A DNA stretch of 64,000 nt, from NCBI GenBank assembly GCA_009780855.1, contig WQZG01000003.1, forward strand, positions 21,875 to 85,874. Direction: 5' to 3'. Below the pieces are notes generated by a model, which saw nothing but the letters and a program-made list of their open reading frames with translations, did no database searches and was not told the DNA's origin. The translations under genes were made by a program, and so were the position numbers. The DNA comes from Treponema sp. GTDB taxonomy: Bacteria > Spirochaetota > Spirochaetia > Treponematales > Breznakiellaceae. Positions 49,407-60,713 of this stretch are shown here, in pieces (the first letter of the stretch is position 1; every line of letters starts with the position of its first letter).

Positions 49407-51233
49407 ATGATCAGAATAATCGCAGGGGCCTGTATATTTATAATCGCCGTAATCTGTGAAAATTTTGGTAATTTTTCATCATATTTTTTACTTGGTATAT
49501 TTTTAACGGCTTTTGTATTGCTTGGTTACGATATCATTTTCTGCGCTGTCAGGAACTTAATCAAAGGGCATTTTTTTGACGAGAATTTCTTTATGGGCTT
49601 TGCGTCAACAGGAGCCTTTGCTATCGGGCAAATGGCGGAGGCTGTCGGCGTTGTATTGTTTTACCAAATCGGCGAATGTTTGCAGGAAACCGCGGTGCAC
49701 AGATCCAGGAAGTCCATCACTGCACTTATGGATATTCGTCCGGAATTTGCGAATTTAAAAAACGGCGGCTCCGTTACGAGAGCCGCGCCGGAGACAGTCA
49801 ATCCCGGTGATATTATTATTGTAAGACCGGGAGAAAAAATTCCGCTGGACGGCAATGTGATTGAAGGCGATTCCATGCTGGACACAAGATCTCTTACCGG
49901 CGAGTCTGTCCCACGGCGTGTGACAGCAGGAGGCGCTGTACTTTCAGGATGTGTAAATCTTAACAGCCTATTGACCATCGAAGTAACCAAAACCTGCAGT
50001 GAGTCTGCTGCTTCCAAAATACTGGAGCTTGCGGAAAATGCCGTTGAAAAAAAGGCGCCGGTGGAAAAATTTATCACCAGGTTCGCCGAATATTATACTC
50101 CGGGCGTTGTAATTCTTGCGTTTCTGGTTTTCCTGGCCGGGACTGCAGTCCTTGGAGGACCATGGCAGGACTGGTTAAGGCGGGCCCTGATTATGCTTGT
50201 AATTTCATGTCCCTGCGCATTAATTATTTCCATACCCCTGGGCTTTTTTGGAGGGATTGGCGCGGCGTCAAGGAATGGGATTCTGGTCAAGGGCGGCAAT
50301 TATCTGGACGCACTCAATTACGTCGATACAGTTGTATTTGACAAAACCGGCACATTAACCAAAGGTGTTTTTAATGTAACCGGTCTTTATCCTGCAGACG
50401 GGTTTGATTCGGAACAGCTGCTGGAGCTGGCAGCTGCGGCCGAATCCCATTCAGTTCATCCCATTGCGCTCTCAATAAAGAAAAAATTCGGCAGGGAAAC
50501 CGGGCTTAATGATATTTCAGAATATGAAGAATTGGCCGGATACGGAGTGCGCGCCAAATTGCGGGGAAAATTAATTTACGCTGGCAGCGAAAAATTTATG
50601 CACAAAATGAATATTGCCATTGTTGAAAATGAAAGTCCCGGAACTGCAGTTTACGTCGCTGCTGAAAATACCTATGCCGGGTGCATCGTGATTTCTGATG
50701 AGTTCAAGCCTGACAGTAAAGACACAATCGGTGCTTTGCGTAACAGGGGAGCCGATAAAATTATTATGCTTAGCGGAGACGATCCGGAAATCGTGCGCGC
50801 TGTAACAAAGGAACTGGAACTGGATGAAGTTTATGGGGGGGTGCTGCCGCAGCAGAAGATGGAGAAACTGGAACAAATACTCAGGCAAAAAAAGACAAAC
50901 AAAAAGGTTGCCTATGTGGGAGACGGTATCAATGACGCTCCGAGCCTTGCATTGGCCGATGTAGGAATCGCCATGGGAGGACTCGGGTCGGACGCGGCAA
51001 TCGAAGCCGCAGATATAGTTTTGATGACCGATGAACCTTCCAAACTCGCAAAGGCCATGGACATTGCCGGTTTTACCAAACGCATTGTCTGGCAGAATAT
51101 TGTTTTGGCGCTGGGGGTAAAAGGTATTTTTTTGATACTGGGCGCAGCCGGGATCGCCGGTATGTGGGAAGCGGTTTTTGCGGATGTCGGAGTCGCGTTA
51201 CTTGCGGTATTCAATTCAACCAGAGTAAGATAA
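49407..51233 (+). CDS. Heavy-metal P1B-type ATPase (Cd/Zn/Pb type)
   Basis: SCPCALIISIPLGFF CPC motif, DKTGTLTKG, SHSVHPIALSI, GDGINDAPSLALADVGIAMG; no N-terminal HMA domain. Confidence 0.95.
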   Translation: MIRIIAGACIFIIAVICENFGNFSSYFLLGIFLTAFVLLGYDIIFCAVRNLIKGHFFDENFFMGFASTGAFAIGQMAEAVGVVLFYQIGECLQETAVHRSRKSITALMDIRPEFANLKNGGSVTRAAPETVNPGDIIIVRPGEKIPLDGNVIEGDSMLDTRSLTGESVPRRVTAGGAVLSGCVNLNSLLTIEVTKTCSESAASKILELAENAVEKKAPVEKFITRFAEYYTPGVVILAFLVFLAGTAVLGGPWQDWLRRALIMLVISCPCALIISIPLGFFGGIGAASRNGILVKGGNYLDALNYVDTVVFDKTGTLTKGVFNVTGLYPADGFDSEQLLELAAAAESHSVHPIALSIKKKFGRETGLNDISEYEELAGYGVRAKLRGKLIYAGSEKFMHKMNIAIVENESPGTAVYVAAENTYAGCIVISDEFKPDSKDTIGALRNRGADKIIMLSGDDPEIVRAVTKELELDEVYGGVLPQQKMEKLEQILRQKKTNKKVAYVGDGINDAPSLALADVGIAMGGLGSDAAIEAADIVLMTDEPSKLAKAMDIAGFTKRIVWQNIVLALGVKGIFLILGAAGIAGMWEAVFADVGVALLAVFNSTRVR

Positions 51234-51237
51234 GGGA

Positions 51238-52203
51238 ATGGAAACCCTCAATTCACAGTTCATGAATTATATCAGGCAGGTTATAAGTTTATCCAAATCA
51301 TCTACATATATAACCGAAAGCAATGTTTACCAGGAAGCGGCGGAAGACATTACCCCGTTTCTTGATAAAATGGTAGACGAACTGGTACTGCCCGGTTCCG
51401 GCGTTGACGGCATGGATAATCTTGTTGATCTCTTTGAAAAAGCCGAATCCGGTAAATCCTGCCTCCTTTTCCCGGAGCATTACAGTAATCTTGATCTCTC
51501 ACTTATCGCGAGGCTTGTAGCCAAAGAAGGCGGCTCCGGAGAGGCAATCGCAAAGTCCATTGTCGCCATTGCCGGTATGAAACTCAACGAAGAAAGTCCG
51601 GTTGTTTCCGCATTTGCCAGCGCGTATACCAGGCTTGTAATTTATCCAAGCCGTTCCCTGCTTGGCCTTGACCCTGTAAAGAACAAACAAGAGATAGTCC
51701 GCAGCAACGCCATCAACAGGGCTGCACTCAAAATCCTTATGGATATTAAAGTAAAAGGGAAGCTTATTCTGGTTTTTCCTTCCGGTACCCGGTACCGTCC
51801 CTGGGATCCCAATTCCAAAAAAGGAGTGCGGGAGATTGATTCCTACATCAAGTCCTTTGATTATATGTGTCCTGTTGCTATTAACGGAGAAGTCCTCCAT
51901 GTCCGCCAGGGAGACATGATGGAAGATTCGGTGAGTCAGGATGTGGTGCGTATAACCGCGGGCCCGGTAATTTCCTGCAAGGAATTCCGGGATAAGATCC
52001 GCGATAAGTGCGCTTCTGCAGAAAGCGGCGCCTCTGCAGGAAGCGGCGCCGGGGCCAAAGGCAGCGCTGGAGCTAATGGCAACACTGGAACCAATGGCAG
52101 TGCCGAAGACAAGAAGCAGGCCGTAGCTGACGCCATTATGGCCATACTGGAAGAAATGCACATCAGCGGCGAAAAGAACCGGCAGAGCCTGTTAAAGAAA
52201 TAA
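51238..52203 (+). CDS. Glycerol-phosphate acyltransferase-like protein
   Basis: CLLFPEHYSNLDLSLIARL and LILVFPSGTRYRPW resemble PlsC-like blocks. Confidence 0.65.
   Translation: METLNSQFMNYIRQVISLSKSSTYITESNVYQEAAEDITPFLDKMVDELVLPGSGVDGMDNLVDLFEKAESGKSCLLFPEHYSNLDLSLIARLVAKEGGSGEAIAKSIVAIAGMKLNEESPVVSAFASAYTRLVIYPSRSLLGLDPVKNKQEIVRSNAINRAALKILMDIKVKGKLILVFPSGTRYRPWDPNSKKGVREIDSYIKSFDYMCPVAINGEVLHVRQGDMMEDSVSQDVVRITAGPVISCKEFRDKIRDKCASAESGASAGSGAGAKGSAGANGNTGTNGSAEDKKQAVADAIMAILEEMHISGEKNRQSLLKK
52012..52110 (+). repeat. In-frame ~18-bp degenerate tandem repeat in acyltransferase gene
   Basis: ASAESG/ASAGSG/AGAKG/SAGANG/NTGTNG/SAED. Confidence 0.85.
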
Positions 52204-52227
52204 TTCAGATACCGCGGGAGATTTATC

Positions 52228-54771
52228 ATGACTATCCAAAAAATCCATGACAACTGGAAAATGCGCCAATTGCAACCGCAAACGAAGCTGCCTTCGCAGG
52301 CGGGGCTCCAATCGCAACCGAAGCCGCAGCAAAAGCAGCCGGGGCATGCATCAAACGAATGGCTGCCTGCAGTTGTTCCCGGTTCAGTTTACAGCGACCT
52401 GCTACGAAACGGGAAAATGGAAGATCCCTTTTGGCGGTACAATGAAGACGCCGCATTTGCCCTAATGGAAAACGACTGGGAGTACTGTACCGAATTTTCG
52501 GTACCGCAAAAAATGCTCGGCTGTGACCTTGTTCTGCTTCGCTGCGAAGGCCTTGATACACTGGCAGAGATCAGCGTTAACGGTGCGGAAATCGCGCAGA
52601 CCAACAACATGCACCGGACCTGGGAATTCGATGTTACCGGTATTTTAAAGAGCGAGCAAAATCAAATCAAAATAATTTTCCGTTCACCGGTTAAATTTGC
52701 TGCCGAGGCCAACAGGAAAATAAAGGTTGATGGTTCTTCGGACGCGCTGGAAGGTTTCCCGCAGATTCGCAAGGCCCATTGCATGTTCGGCTGGGATTGG
52801 GGCCCCAGGCTCCCGGATGCCGGTATCTGGCGCAGCATTAGCCTGGTCGGCGTTCATATGGCAAGGTTAACCGGAGTCCATATTATTCAGAATCATAAAA
52901 AAGATCTGGTTGATCTTGATATTTCTGTTGAGATAGAAACCGCTGTTGATCTTCCCCATGGCGGTGAATACGGCTGGAAATGCATTATTACAGATCCGGA
53001 CGGCAAGACTTCTGAATTTGACAAATCATGTAAAACCATTTCCATAAAAAATCCGCAGCTTTGGTGGCCCAACGGTTTTGGCAAAAAGACCGGCGGCTGT
53101 CAGCCCCTGTATACCGTAAAAGTGATCCTGCTGAGCCCCAAGGGCGCGGAGCTGGATAGCTGGCAGAGACGCATCGGGCTGCGGACCATGACGGTAAGAC
53201 GGCAAAAAGACAAGTGGGGTGAAAGCTTTGCCACCGAGGTCAACGGCGTACAAATTTTTGCCATGGGCGCCGACTATATTCCGGAAGACAACATTCTCTC
53301 CCGTGTAAACCCCAAACGCACAAGGCGCCTGCTCCAGCAATGCGCTGCCGCCAATTTCAATTCAATAAGGGTCTGGGGCGGCGGCCATTATCCCCCGGAT
53401 TATTTCTACGACATTTGCGATGAGCTTGGTCTTGTAGTTTGGCAGGATTTTATGTTCGCCTGCGCGGTTTACGAACTTACAGAAGAATTTGAATACAACA
53501 TAAGGGCGGAGCTTACAGACAATATCAAGCGCATACGCCACCACGCTTCTCTTGGATTGTGGTGCGGCAACAATGAAATGGAAATGTTTGTGGATCAGAT
53601 GACCTGGGTGAGTACGTTAAAACAAAAAGCCGACTACATAAAAATGTACGAATACATCTTCCCCCAGATTCTCAAAGAGCTTGATCCCCAAACCTTCTAC
53701 TGGCCGGCCAGCCCGTCGTCGGGCGGCAGCTTTGACTCCCCCAATGATCCCAACCGCGGCGATGTTCATTATTGGGATGTGTGGCACGGCAACAAGCCCT
53801 TCTCCGAATACCGCAAGTTCTTTTTCCGATATGCCTCGGAGTTTGGTTTCCAGTCCTTCCCCGTTTTAAAAACCGTGGAGAGTTTTACCCTGCCGCAAGA
53901 CCGCAATGTTTTTTCCTACGTAATGGAGAGGCACCAGCGCAATAACTCGGCCAACGGCAAGATCATGAATTACATGTACCAGACCTTCCTCTACCCCAAC
54001 AGCTTTGATACTCTGCTCTACGCTTCCCAGCTTCTGCAGGCTGAAGCCATAAAGTACGGGGTTGAGCATTTCCGCCGCAACAGGGGCCGCTGCATGGGCG
54101 CGATCTACTGGCAGTTAAATGACTGCTGGCCGGTCGCCTCATGGTCTTCGATCGATTATTTCTTTAGATGGAAAGCCCTTCATTATTTTGCCAAACGGTT
54201 TTTTTCGCCTGTAATGATCTCCTGCCAGGAAGAAGGCATCCTTACCCAGAACCCCAACGCCAACCATCAGCCGCAGGTTAAAGCCGCAATCGAAAAGAGC
54301 TTTAGCCTCTGCGTCGCCAATGAGACAGTTGATGAGAAGAAACTGACTGTAAAATGGGAAATCCGGGATAGAAAAGCAAAGGTTAAACAGGAAAAAACCA
54401 TACCTGTAAAAGTACCTGCCCTTTCTTCAATGTGGCTGGAAAAGGTTGAAGTTCCCGGCATTGCCCTTGACGACGAGTATCTAAGTTACCATCTGCTTGA
54501 CGGGAGTAACGTAATTTCTGAAGGGACAGTGATCTTCTCGCTGCCCAAATTTTTCCATTGGGAAGATCCGGCCCTAAGTTATAAAATTTGCGGAGATACA
54601 ATTACTGTCAAAGCAGCCTCTTACGCAAAAAGCGTTGAGATACAGAACAATAACCAGGACCTCGTGCTGTCGGATAATTACTTTGACATGAACGCAGGCG
54701 AGAAAAAGGTTAAAATCATCAGCGGCAGACCGGGGAAACTAAGACTGCGCAGCGTTTGGGATATAAGGTAG
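52228..54771 (+). CDS. Beta-mannosidase-like glycoside hydrolase family 2 protein
   Basis: [67 protein letters not shown]. Confidence 0.95.
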   Translation: MTIQKIHDNWKMRQLQPQTKLPSQAGLQSQPKPQQKQPGHASNEWLPAVVPGSVYSDLLRNGKMEDPFWRYNEDAAFALMENDWEYCTEFSVPQKMLGCDLVLLRCEGLDTLAEISVNGAEIAQTNNMHRTWEFDVTGILKSEQNQIKIIFRSPVKFAAEANRKIKVDGSSDALEGFPQIRKAHCMFGWDWGPRLPDAGIWRSISLVGVHMARLTGVHIIQNHKKDLVDLDISVEIETAVDLPHGGEYGWKCIITDPDGKTSEFDKSCKTISIKNPQLWWPNGFGKKTGGCQPLYTVKVILLSPKGAELDSWQRRIGLRTMTVRRQKDKWGESFATEVNGVQIFAMGADYIPEDNILSRVNPKRTRRLLQQCAAANFNSIRVWGGGHYPPDYFYDICDELGLVVWQDFMFACAVYELTEEFEYNIRAELTDNIKRIRHHASLGLWCGNNEMEMFVDQMTWVSTLKQKADYIKMYEYIFPQILKELDPQTFYWPASPSSGGSFDSPNDPNRGDVHYWDVWHGNKPFSEYRKFFFRYASEFGFQSFPVLKTVESFTLPQDRNVFSYVMERHQRNNSANGKIMNYMYQTFLYPNSFDTLLYASQLLQAEAIKYGVEHFRRNRGRCMGAIYWQLNDCWPVASWSSIDYFFRWKALHYFAKRFFSPVMISCQEEGILTQNPNANHQPQVKAAIEKSFSLCVANETVDEKKLTVKWEIRDRKAKVKQEKTIPVKVPALSSMWLEKVEVPGIALDDEYLSYHLLDGSNVISEGTVIFSLPKFFHWEDPALSYKICGDTITVKAASYAKSVEIQNNNQDLVLSDNYFDMNAGEKKVKIISGRPGKLRLRSVWDIR

Positions 54772-54795
54772 AGGGATTTCATAAAGGGGGATTTT

Positions 54796-55386
54796 TTGCC
54801 GGGTAATTTTGATACTGCAAAAAATATTTTTTTTAAGGAATTGACTCTGAATGATATAAACGACAGCCTGCTTGATTTTTATGACAGGTATCAGAAAGTG
54901 GACAGATACTGGAGCAATGAGAACGGAACATGGACGCTTCTTGAAAAAGGTTATACCGAAGACTGGGACATCAAAAAAAAATACGCCAAGATACAAATGT
55001 TTAAAAACGTTTTATCAAAAAACGAAGGTGTTATTTTTGGAGCTTTTTTGAATAATGGAAATGGCGATAACAGCAATGGCAATAAAAGGCTTATCGGTTT
55101 TGCGGTTTTGCTGAATAAGAAATTTGGTTCGCAAAAACAATATGTTCAGTTAACGCAGATGCATGTATCCAACGGCTGCAGGCACAAGGGAATAGGCAAG
55201 GAGCTTTTTCGGTTATGCGTTATTAAGACACATGATTTTGGAGCCCAAAAAATTTATATATCTGCAAATGATTCAGAAGACACGCAAAGATTTTATCTGG
55301 GAATAGGATGTGCAGACGCTGTCGAGATTGACGCGGAGTCCGCGAAGGCCGAGCCCTGTGACAGACAGATGGAGTTTGTTTTATAA
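54796..55386 (+). CDS. GNAT-family N-acetyltransferase
   Basis: LTQMHVSNGCRHKGIGKELFRLCVIKTHDFGAQKIYISANDSEDTQRFYLGIGC. Confidence 0.88.
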   Translation: MPGNFDTAKNIFFKELTLNDINDSLLDFYDRYQKVDRYWSNENGTWTLLEKGYTEDWDIKKKYAKIQMFKNVLSKNEGVIFGAFLNNGNGDNSNGNKRLIGFAVLLNKKFGSQKQYVQLTQMHVSNGCRHKGIGKELFRLCVIKTHDFGAQKIYISANDSEDTQRFYLGIGCADAVEIDAESAKAEPCDRQMEFVL

Positions 55387-55420
55387 CACTGCATTAAAAA
55401 GTTTTAAAAGGAGTTTTTAC

Positions 55421-55858
55421 ATGAAGAAATCAATATTTTTTATTTTGATCATTGCCGGATTATCATTTTCTGCCTATGGCCAGACAAAGAATGAAGATAT
55501 TATTAAACTATTGGAATTAATGGATGTTAAGTCACAGGCAGGGCAAACTTTGGACCTCATGCTGCCCAGTTTTATTCAGCTTTTGCCTGATGTACCTGCA
55601 GTATACTGGAATACCCTCAAAGACAAATTGAACCTGGATTCTTTTATGGATATTTATGTTCCCATTTACGATAAATATTTTACGCAGGATGATATAAAAC
55701 AATTGATTGAATTTTATGAAAGTCCCATCGGTAAAAAACTTATTGAGCAAACACCGTCAATTATTAATGAATCTTACGCAGGCGGACAGGCATGGGGTCA
55801 GCAAATAGGGGAAGAAATAGTAAATGAGCTGATAAAAGACGGGTATATTGATTCGTGA
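55421..55858 (+). CDS. DUF2059-like exported protein
   Basis: Signal peptide MKKSIFFILIIAGLSFSAYGQ; YDKYFTQDDIKQLIEFYESPIGKKLIEQTPSIINES. Confidence 0.85.
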   Translation: MKKSIFFILIIAGLSFSAYGQTKNEDIIKLLELMDVKSQAGQTLDLMLPSFIQLLPDVPAVYWNTLKDKLNLDSFMDIYVPIYDKYFTQDDIKQLIEFYESPIGKKLIEQTPSIINESYAGGQAWGQQIGEEIVNELIKDGYIDS

Positions 55859-55895
55859 AAAAAAATTGCAGTGTAAGGTTTGTGCTTTTATTCAG

Positions 55896-56894
55896 TTAAA
55901 ACCAAACAGTCTTCCCTGTCTTGCCGCTCTCCCGTATCGCGTCAATCATGCGCAGCGAGGGCATTCCTTCTTCAGGGTGGATATAGCCGCTGCCGCCGGT
56001 TTCCAGCGCATGATAGAATTTGTCGATTAACTTGCCGTGGCCGGAGCCGTAAACTTCCTTGCCTGCGAAATCGTGCGAGTCAGCCGCTATCTCTTTTTCG
56101 ATGCCGTCATGCACCCTGAACAATTTTTTGTCGCGCAGAACAAAATCGCCCTTTTCGCAGCGCACGCTTATTTCTACATTTTCGTCGGTGTAATTTGCCA
56201 CTGATGCGGTAAAAAGACCGCTGGCGCCGTTTTTAAAAACGATGTGGCCTGTGGCGGTGTCTTCTACTTCGATTCCGTAATCGAGAACCTGTCCGGTTGT
56301 TCCCTTGATGCTGACAATGGGGCTGCCGGCAAAGTACTGCATAAGGTCCATGGTGTGTATTGCCTGGTTGATCATGGCGCCGCCGCCTGACTCCGCCATG
56401 ATGCCGCGCCATGGACCGGCTTCGTAGTATTCCTTTGAACGGTACCACGCGACCGATCCCCGCACTCCCGTTACCTTCCCGTATTCACCGCTGCGCAGTA
56501 AATTTACCAGAGTTTCTGTTGTTGTATTGAGGCGGTTCTGCAGGCAAAGGCATATTTTTACGTTGTATTGTTTTTCCAGTTTGCAGTATTCTTCGCCTTC
56601 TTTGGCGTTAAGAGCAAGCGGTTTTTCCGCAAATACATTGAGACCGGCCTGCGCTATTTTTTTTGCAGTTGGATAATGCAGAAAATGCGGGAGGCAAATA
56701 TGAACAACATCAAGTTTTTCTTTTTTAAGCAGTTCATCCATATCGGTATAAAAAACTGTGCCGCCGGGCGCCAGTTCTTTTTTTGATGGATTGGTATCGC
56801 ATACCGCAACAAGGCGGGCGTTCTTTAACGAAGTAATTGCGGAGATATGGACTTTGCCTATAACTCCCAAACCTATTATTGCTGCATTAATCAT
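55896..56894 (-). CDS. Gfo/Idh/MocA family oxidoreductase
   Basis: AAIIGLGVIGKVHISAI, VFAEKPLALNAKEGEEYCKLE, GGGAMINQAIHTMDLMQYFAG. Confidence 0.94.
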   Translation of the reverse strand: MINAAIIGLGVIGKVHISAITSLKNARLVAVCDTNPSKKELAPGGTVFYTDMDELLKKEKLDVVHICLPHFLHYPTAKKIAQAGLNVFAEKPLALNAKEGEEYCKLEKQYNVKICLCLQNRLNTTTETLVNLLRSGEYGKVTGVRGSVAWYRSKEYYEAGPWRGIMAESGGGAMINQAIHTMDLMQYFAGSPIVSIKGTTGQVLDYGIEVEDTATGHIVFKNGASGLFTASVANYTDENVEISVRCEKGDFVLRDKKLFRVHDGIEKEIAADSHDFAGKEVYGSGHGKLIDKFYHALETGGSGYIHPEEGMPSLRMIDAIRESGKTGKTVWF

Positions 56895-56911
56895 ATACGT
56901 ATAATACCATA

Positions 56912-57370
56912 TCAGGCAGGGATTTTAAATACCGCCTTGATTGTCTTTTCCGGGGCGCCTGCCGCCTGCAGGTTGGGCATGTGGACATCATCGGGAAAAT
57001 AAACGGCAAAAAATCCGCTGTTTAAAACAAGGCTGCTGCCGGCGCCTTCATAAACTGTCAAATCTTTTTCTTCGTTATAGGGAACAGTAAGGCGCAGATC
57101 GCCGCAATTCGCAAAATTTTGGCGTTCCCTGCCGCTTATAATATATTGCAAATCAATATATTTGCGGTGCGCTTCAAACATACCCTGCGATTGTGGTTTT
57201 GTTTCATATTCCTGCACCAGGCAATAAACTCCGCCGGCCAAGTCATGGCGGCCTATAGGTAATTTTGCCATACCGATACCGCCGGTTTTATTGATAAATT
57301 CAAACGCCTCTTTAAACCCCGGACCCAGACCTGTGTACAGACAGCCGTTTTTTATTGAATCAAAAATCAT
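56912..57370 (-). CDS. YhcH/YjgK/YiaL family protein
   Basis: EAHRKYIDLQYIISGRER, FAVYFPDDVHMPNL, KAVFKI; ATG at 57370 preceded by GGAGAG. Confidence 0.9.
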   Translation of the reverse strand: MIFDSIKNGCLYTGLGPGFKEAFEFINKTGGIGMAKLPIGRHDLAGGVYCLVQEYETKPQSQGMFEAHRKYIDLQYIISGRERQNFANCGDLRLTVPYNEEKDLTVYEGAGSSLVLNSGFFAVYFPDDVHMPNLQAAGAPEKTIKAVFKIPA

Positions 57371-57414
57371 TTTTATCTCTCCATTTTCGTCTTGTTTTTT
57401 AATTAAATAATACT

Positions 57415-59055
57415 TCAAAATTTTTCTAGAATGCCAAGCAGCCGTTCCTTGCTTATCGACCGCAGGAAATTCGCAAGGCGGGGCCCCTGGTCTTTGCCGA
57501 TTAACGCCTGGTATGCCGCGCGGAACAGGGCCTTGCCGTCAATACCGCATTTTGCTGCGATGCCGTAAATTGCCTCTGCGCAGGATTTATCATCGTTAAA
57601 ATTTTCAATAACAGAAATTACTTCATCACGCAGGCTGCGTACAGCGGTCTTTTCAGCCTCTGTCAAATCCGCGCCTGGTTCTGCACCCGCCGCTTTAAGC
57701 TTAAAGCGGAATTCCTCCGGCGCGCATTCCTGCACCCAGTATTTGGCGCATTCCGCGCGCGCGCGCAGTTTGGGAAGCTGCTGCGGTGAGGGACCGTCTG
57801 CTGTTTCCGCAAGAGAGGCCAGCGCCTTATCAATGTCGCCGTCCGCTATCTGGATCAGGTTGCAAAGATGTCTAAAAGGTACCTGGTAGGGCATTACCGC
57901 AAGCGGCATTGTCCTGCCGTCTTCGGAGGTTTGCGGCTGCGACAGTTCGTAAATGCGTTTTTCGCGCAGGTACGTTTCCTCGTTTTTTGCCGGTTCGATT
58001 TTCCAGGCTATGCGTTCGGTCTTGTCGTAATCTTCGTATATTTTAATTACATCGAGATCAAAGGAAATGGTGAATTCAGTATTGGGCCGTGTACCTGCAA
58101 AAAGATAACGCGTGACTTCCGGCGTGTAAATTTTTAGGACATCCGGCAGGTCGACTACTTTACCTTTGGAACTGGACATCTTGCCCGGAGTTCCCTTGAG
58201 GCCGATAAAATCGTAGCGGAAGGTCACCGGAGCTTCAAAGCCGTAAACGTCTTTGCAGACATGGCGTGCCGTATCAAAACTCCCGCCGGAGCTGTGGTGC
58301 TCCTTGCCGGCAGGCTCAAAGTCAACTTTCTCATAGGCCCAGCGCATTGGCCAGTCAACCCGCCATACCAGCTTTGCGATCTTTGTACTGCGCAAATCAA
58401 CTGTTTCTTTATGGCCGCAGGCATTGCAATGGTAGGTTAAACCCCACTGGCCGTCCCAGCCGTCTATATCGGTTTCGTCTTTATTGCATGCTGAACAAAA
58501 AACACTTACCGGCCACCATTCACCCTGGATCTTGTGTTCTTCGTCGCGGAATTTGTCTAGGATTTTTTTTAGGTCTTCCCTGTGTTCCAGCGCCCTGCGC
58601 ATCCCCTCTGCGTATTTGGAAGCCTGATAATTTGCCGCCTGGTATAAATATTCGGGGTTAATCCCAACAAGCGGCAGCACGGATTCAACTTCAGCCTCAT
58701 GGTGTCGGGCGTAACTGGTATCGCGGTTCCACGGGTCCGGAACCATGGTAATAGGGTAACGCAGATATTTTGCAAGCATTTCCTGGTTGGGCATGTTCTG
58801 CGGAACTTTGCGAAATACATCGTAATCGTCCCATGAGTAAATAAAACGGACTTTTTTTCCCTTGTCCCGCAGCGCCCTTACTACCAGCTCTACAGAAATA
58901 ATTTCGCGGAAGTTTCCGATATGTACAGTACCTGACGGCGTGATTCCGGAGGCGCAGGTATATAATTCCTTCCCGTCCCGGCTGCCTTTTTCAAAAATTA
59001 CCCTGTCCGCGATTTCGTCGGCCCAGTGGGCCTTATTGGTATGCTGTTCTTCCAT
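57415..59055 (-). CDS. lysS: Class I lysyl-tRNA synthetase
   Basis: SGTVHIGNFREI (HIGN), KMSSSKGKVV (KMSKS), zinc-finger cysteine pairs. Confidence 0.95.
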   Translation of the reverse strand: MEEQHTNKAHWADEIADRVIFEKGSRDGKELYTCASGITPSGTVHIGNFREIISVELVVRALRDKGKKVRFIYSWDDYDVFRKVPQNMPNQEMLAKYLRYPITMVPDPWNRDTSYARHHEAEVESVLPLVGINPEYLYQAANYQASKYAEGMRRALEHREDLKKILDKFRDEEHKIQGEWWPVSVFCSACNKDETDIDGWDGQWGLTYHCNACGHKETVDLRSTKIAKLVWRVDWPMRWAYEKVDFEPAGKEHHSSGGSFDTARHVCKDVYGFEAPVTFRYDFIGLKGTPGKMSSSKGKVVDLPDVLKIYTPEVTRYLFAGTRPNTEFTISFDLDVIKIYEDYDKTERIAWKIEPAKNEETYLREKRIYELSQPQTSEDGRTMPLAVMPYQVPFRHLCNLIQIADGDIDKALASLAETADGPSPQQLPKLRARAECAKYWVQECAPEEFRFKLKAAGAEPGADLTEAEKTAVRSLRDEVISVIENFNDDKSCAEAIYGIAAKCGIDGKALFRAAYQALIGKDQGPRLANFLRSISKERLLGILEKF

Positions 59056-59204
59056 AGAAAATTTATTATAGACAAACGGCGGTTTATGGACAAGAGAATT
59101 TTGATTTTATGCTTTGACAATTTATTAAAATTAATCTAATAATGAACTAATATATACATTTAGTTATTGATTTTTAATAAAAAAAAGGATTAAGGGATTT
59201 AAAA

Positions 59205-60713
59205 ATGAACCGAATCATTATCAATGTAGCCGGAGCAAGTTCACGGATAAGCCGCCACATTTACGGCCATTTTTCCGAGCACCTTGGCCGCTGTATTTAC
59301 GGCGGTTACTGGGTAGGGCCGGATTCCCCGATTCCCAATGTCCGGGGTATACGCAAAGATGTTGTGGATGCGTTAAAAAAGATAAAAATTCCCAATCTGC
59401 GCTGGCCCGGCGGTTGTTTCGCCGACGAGTACCACTGGAAAGACGGAATCGGCCCGCGCCCCGGACGCCCCAAAATGATAAATACCCACTGGGGCGGCGT
59501 TATAGAAGATAATGGTTTTGGCACCCACGAATTCCTTGATTTATGCGAACAGCTTTCCGAGCTGGGCAGTCCTCGCTGCGAGCCCTATATCTGCGGAAAT
59601 GTCGGCAGCGGTACTGTGCAGGAACTGTCGCAATGGGTGGAATATTGCAATTTTGACGGCATTAGCCCCATGGCCGAGCTTCGCAGAAAAAACGGCCGTG
59701 AAAATCCCTGGAAAGTCAGGTTCTGGGGAATCGGCAACGAGAACTGGGGCTGCGGCGGGAACATGACCCCGGAATTCTACGCCGACAATTACCGCCGTTA
59801 CGCGGTTTATACCAGAAAATACGAAGATACAACTCCATTTAAAATTGCCTGCGGCCCCAACAGCGATAACTACAGATGGACAAAAGTTATGATGGAAAAA
59901 ACCTGCTCGGAACGCGGCAATAACCCGGACGGTCTGGCCCTTCATTATTATACTGTCCCCGGCGAATGGGGCCATAAGGGTTCGGCCGTGCATTTCAACG
60001 AAGCTGAATGGTACGCGACCATGCACAAGGCCAATTTTATGGACGAGCTTATAACCAGGCACTGCGCGATAATGGACGAGTACGATCCCAAGAAAAAGGT
60101 TTCCCTGATTGTGGACGAATGGGGAACCTGGTACGACGTGGAACCCGGAACCAATCCCGGCTTTTTGTACCAGCAGAATACCATCCGCGACGCCCTGGTA
60201 GCCGGCATTCATTTAAATATTTTCAACAATCATTCTGAACGTGTAAGCATGGCCAACATTGCCCAGACAATAAATGTGCTGCAGTCGGTCATTTTTACAG
60301 ACGGCGATAAAATGATGCTTACCCCTACATACCATGTTTTTGATATGTATAAGGTGCATCAGGATGCCCTAAAACTGCCGGTTCATGTTGAATCAAAAAC
60401 CAACCACACCGGCCCGTCAACCGTTCCGGCGATTACGGCCAGCGCCTCCGAGGATGACAACCGCAAGGTTCATATTTCCCTGACCAATATTGAACTGAAT
60501 AATGAACTGCCGGTTCAGCTTGATATCCGGGGCATACCGCTCAAATATAACGGCGGCACCATAATTACATCGGAGAACATGAACGATCACAATACATTTG
60601 AGCAGGGGAGCAAAGTCAGGATAGGTGAATTCAAAGGCGCTGTGACATCGCACGGCGGCAGATATACCCTCAATTTGCCCCCCAAATCAGTTGTTACACT
60701 GGAACTGGAATAA
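59205..60713 (+). CDS. Alpha-N-arabinofuranosidase (GH51)
   Basis: [66 protein letters not shown]. Confidence 0.95.
   Translation: MNRIIINVAGASSRISRHIYGHFSEHLGRCIYGGYWVGPDSPIPNVRGIRKDVVDALKKIKIPNLRWPGGCFADEYHWKDGIGPRPGRPKMINTHWGGVIEDNGFGTHEFLDLCEQLSELGSPRCEPYICGNVGSGTVQELSQWVEYCNFDGISPMAELRRKNGRENPWKVRFWGIGNENWGCGGNMTPEFYADNYRRYAVYTRKYEDTTPFKIACGPNSDNYRWTKVMMEKTCSERGNNPDGLALHYYTVPGEWGHKGSAVHFNEAEWYATMHKANFMDELITRHCAIMDEYDPKKKVSLIVDEWGTWYDVEPGTNPGFLYQQNTIRDALVAGIHLNIFNNHSERVSMANIAQTINVLQSVIFTDGDKMMLTPTYHVFDMYKVHQDALKLPVHVESKTNHTGPSTVPAITASASEDDNRKVHISLTNIELNNELPVQLDIRGIPLKYNGGTIITSENMNDHNTFEQGSKVRIGEFKGAVTSHGGRYTLNLPPKSVVTLELE

Noticed and set aside
59541-60212. 223-aa minus-strand ORF opposite GH51
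   Set aside because: Antisense to a conserved glycosidase; no supportive features
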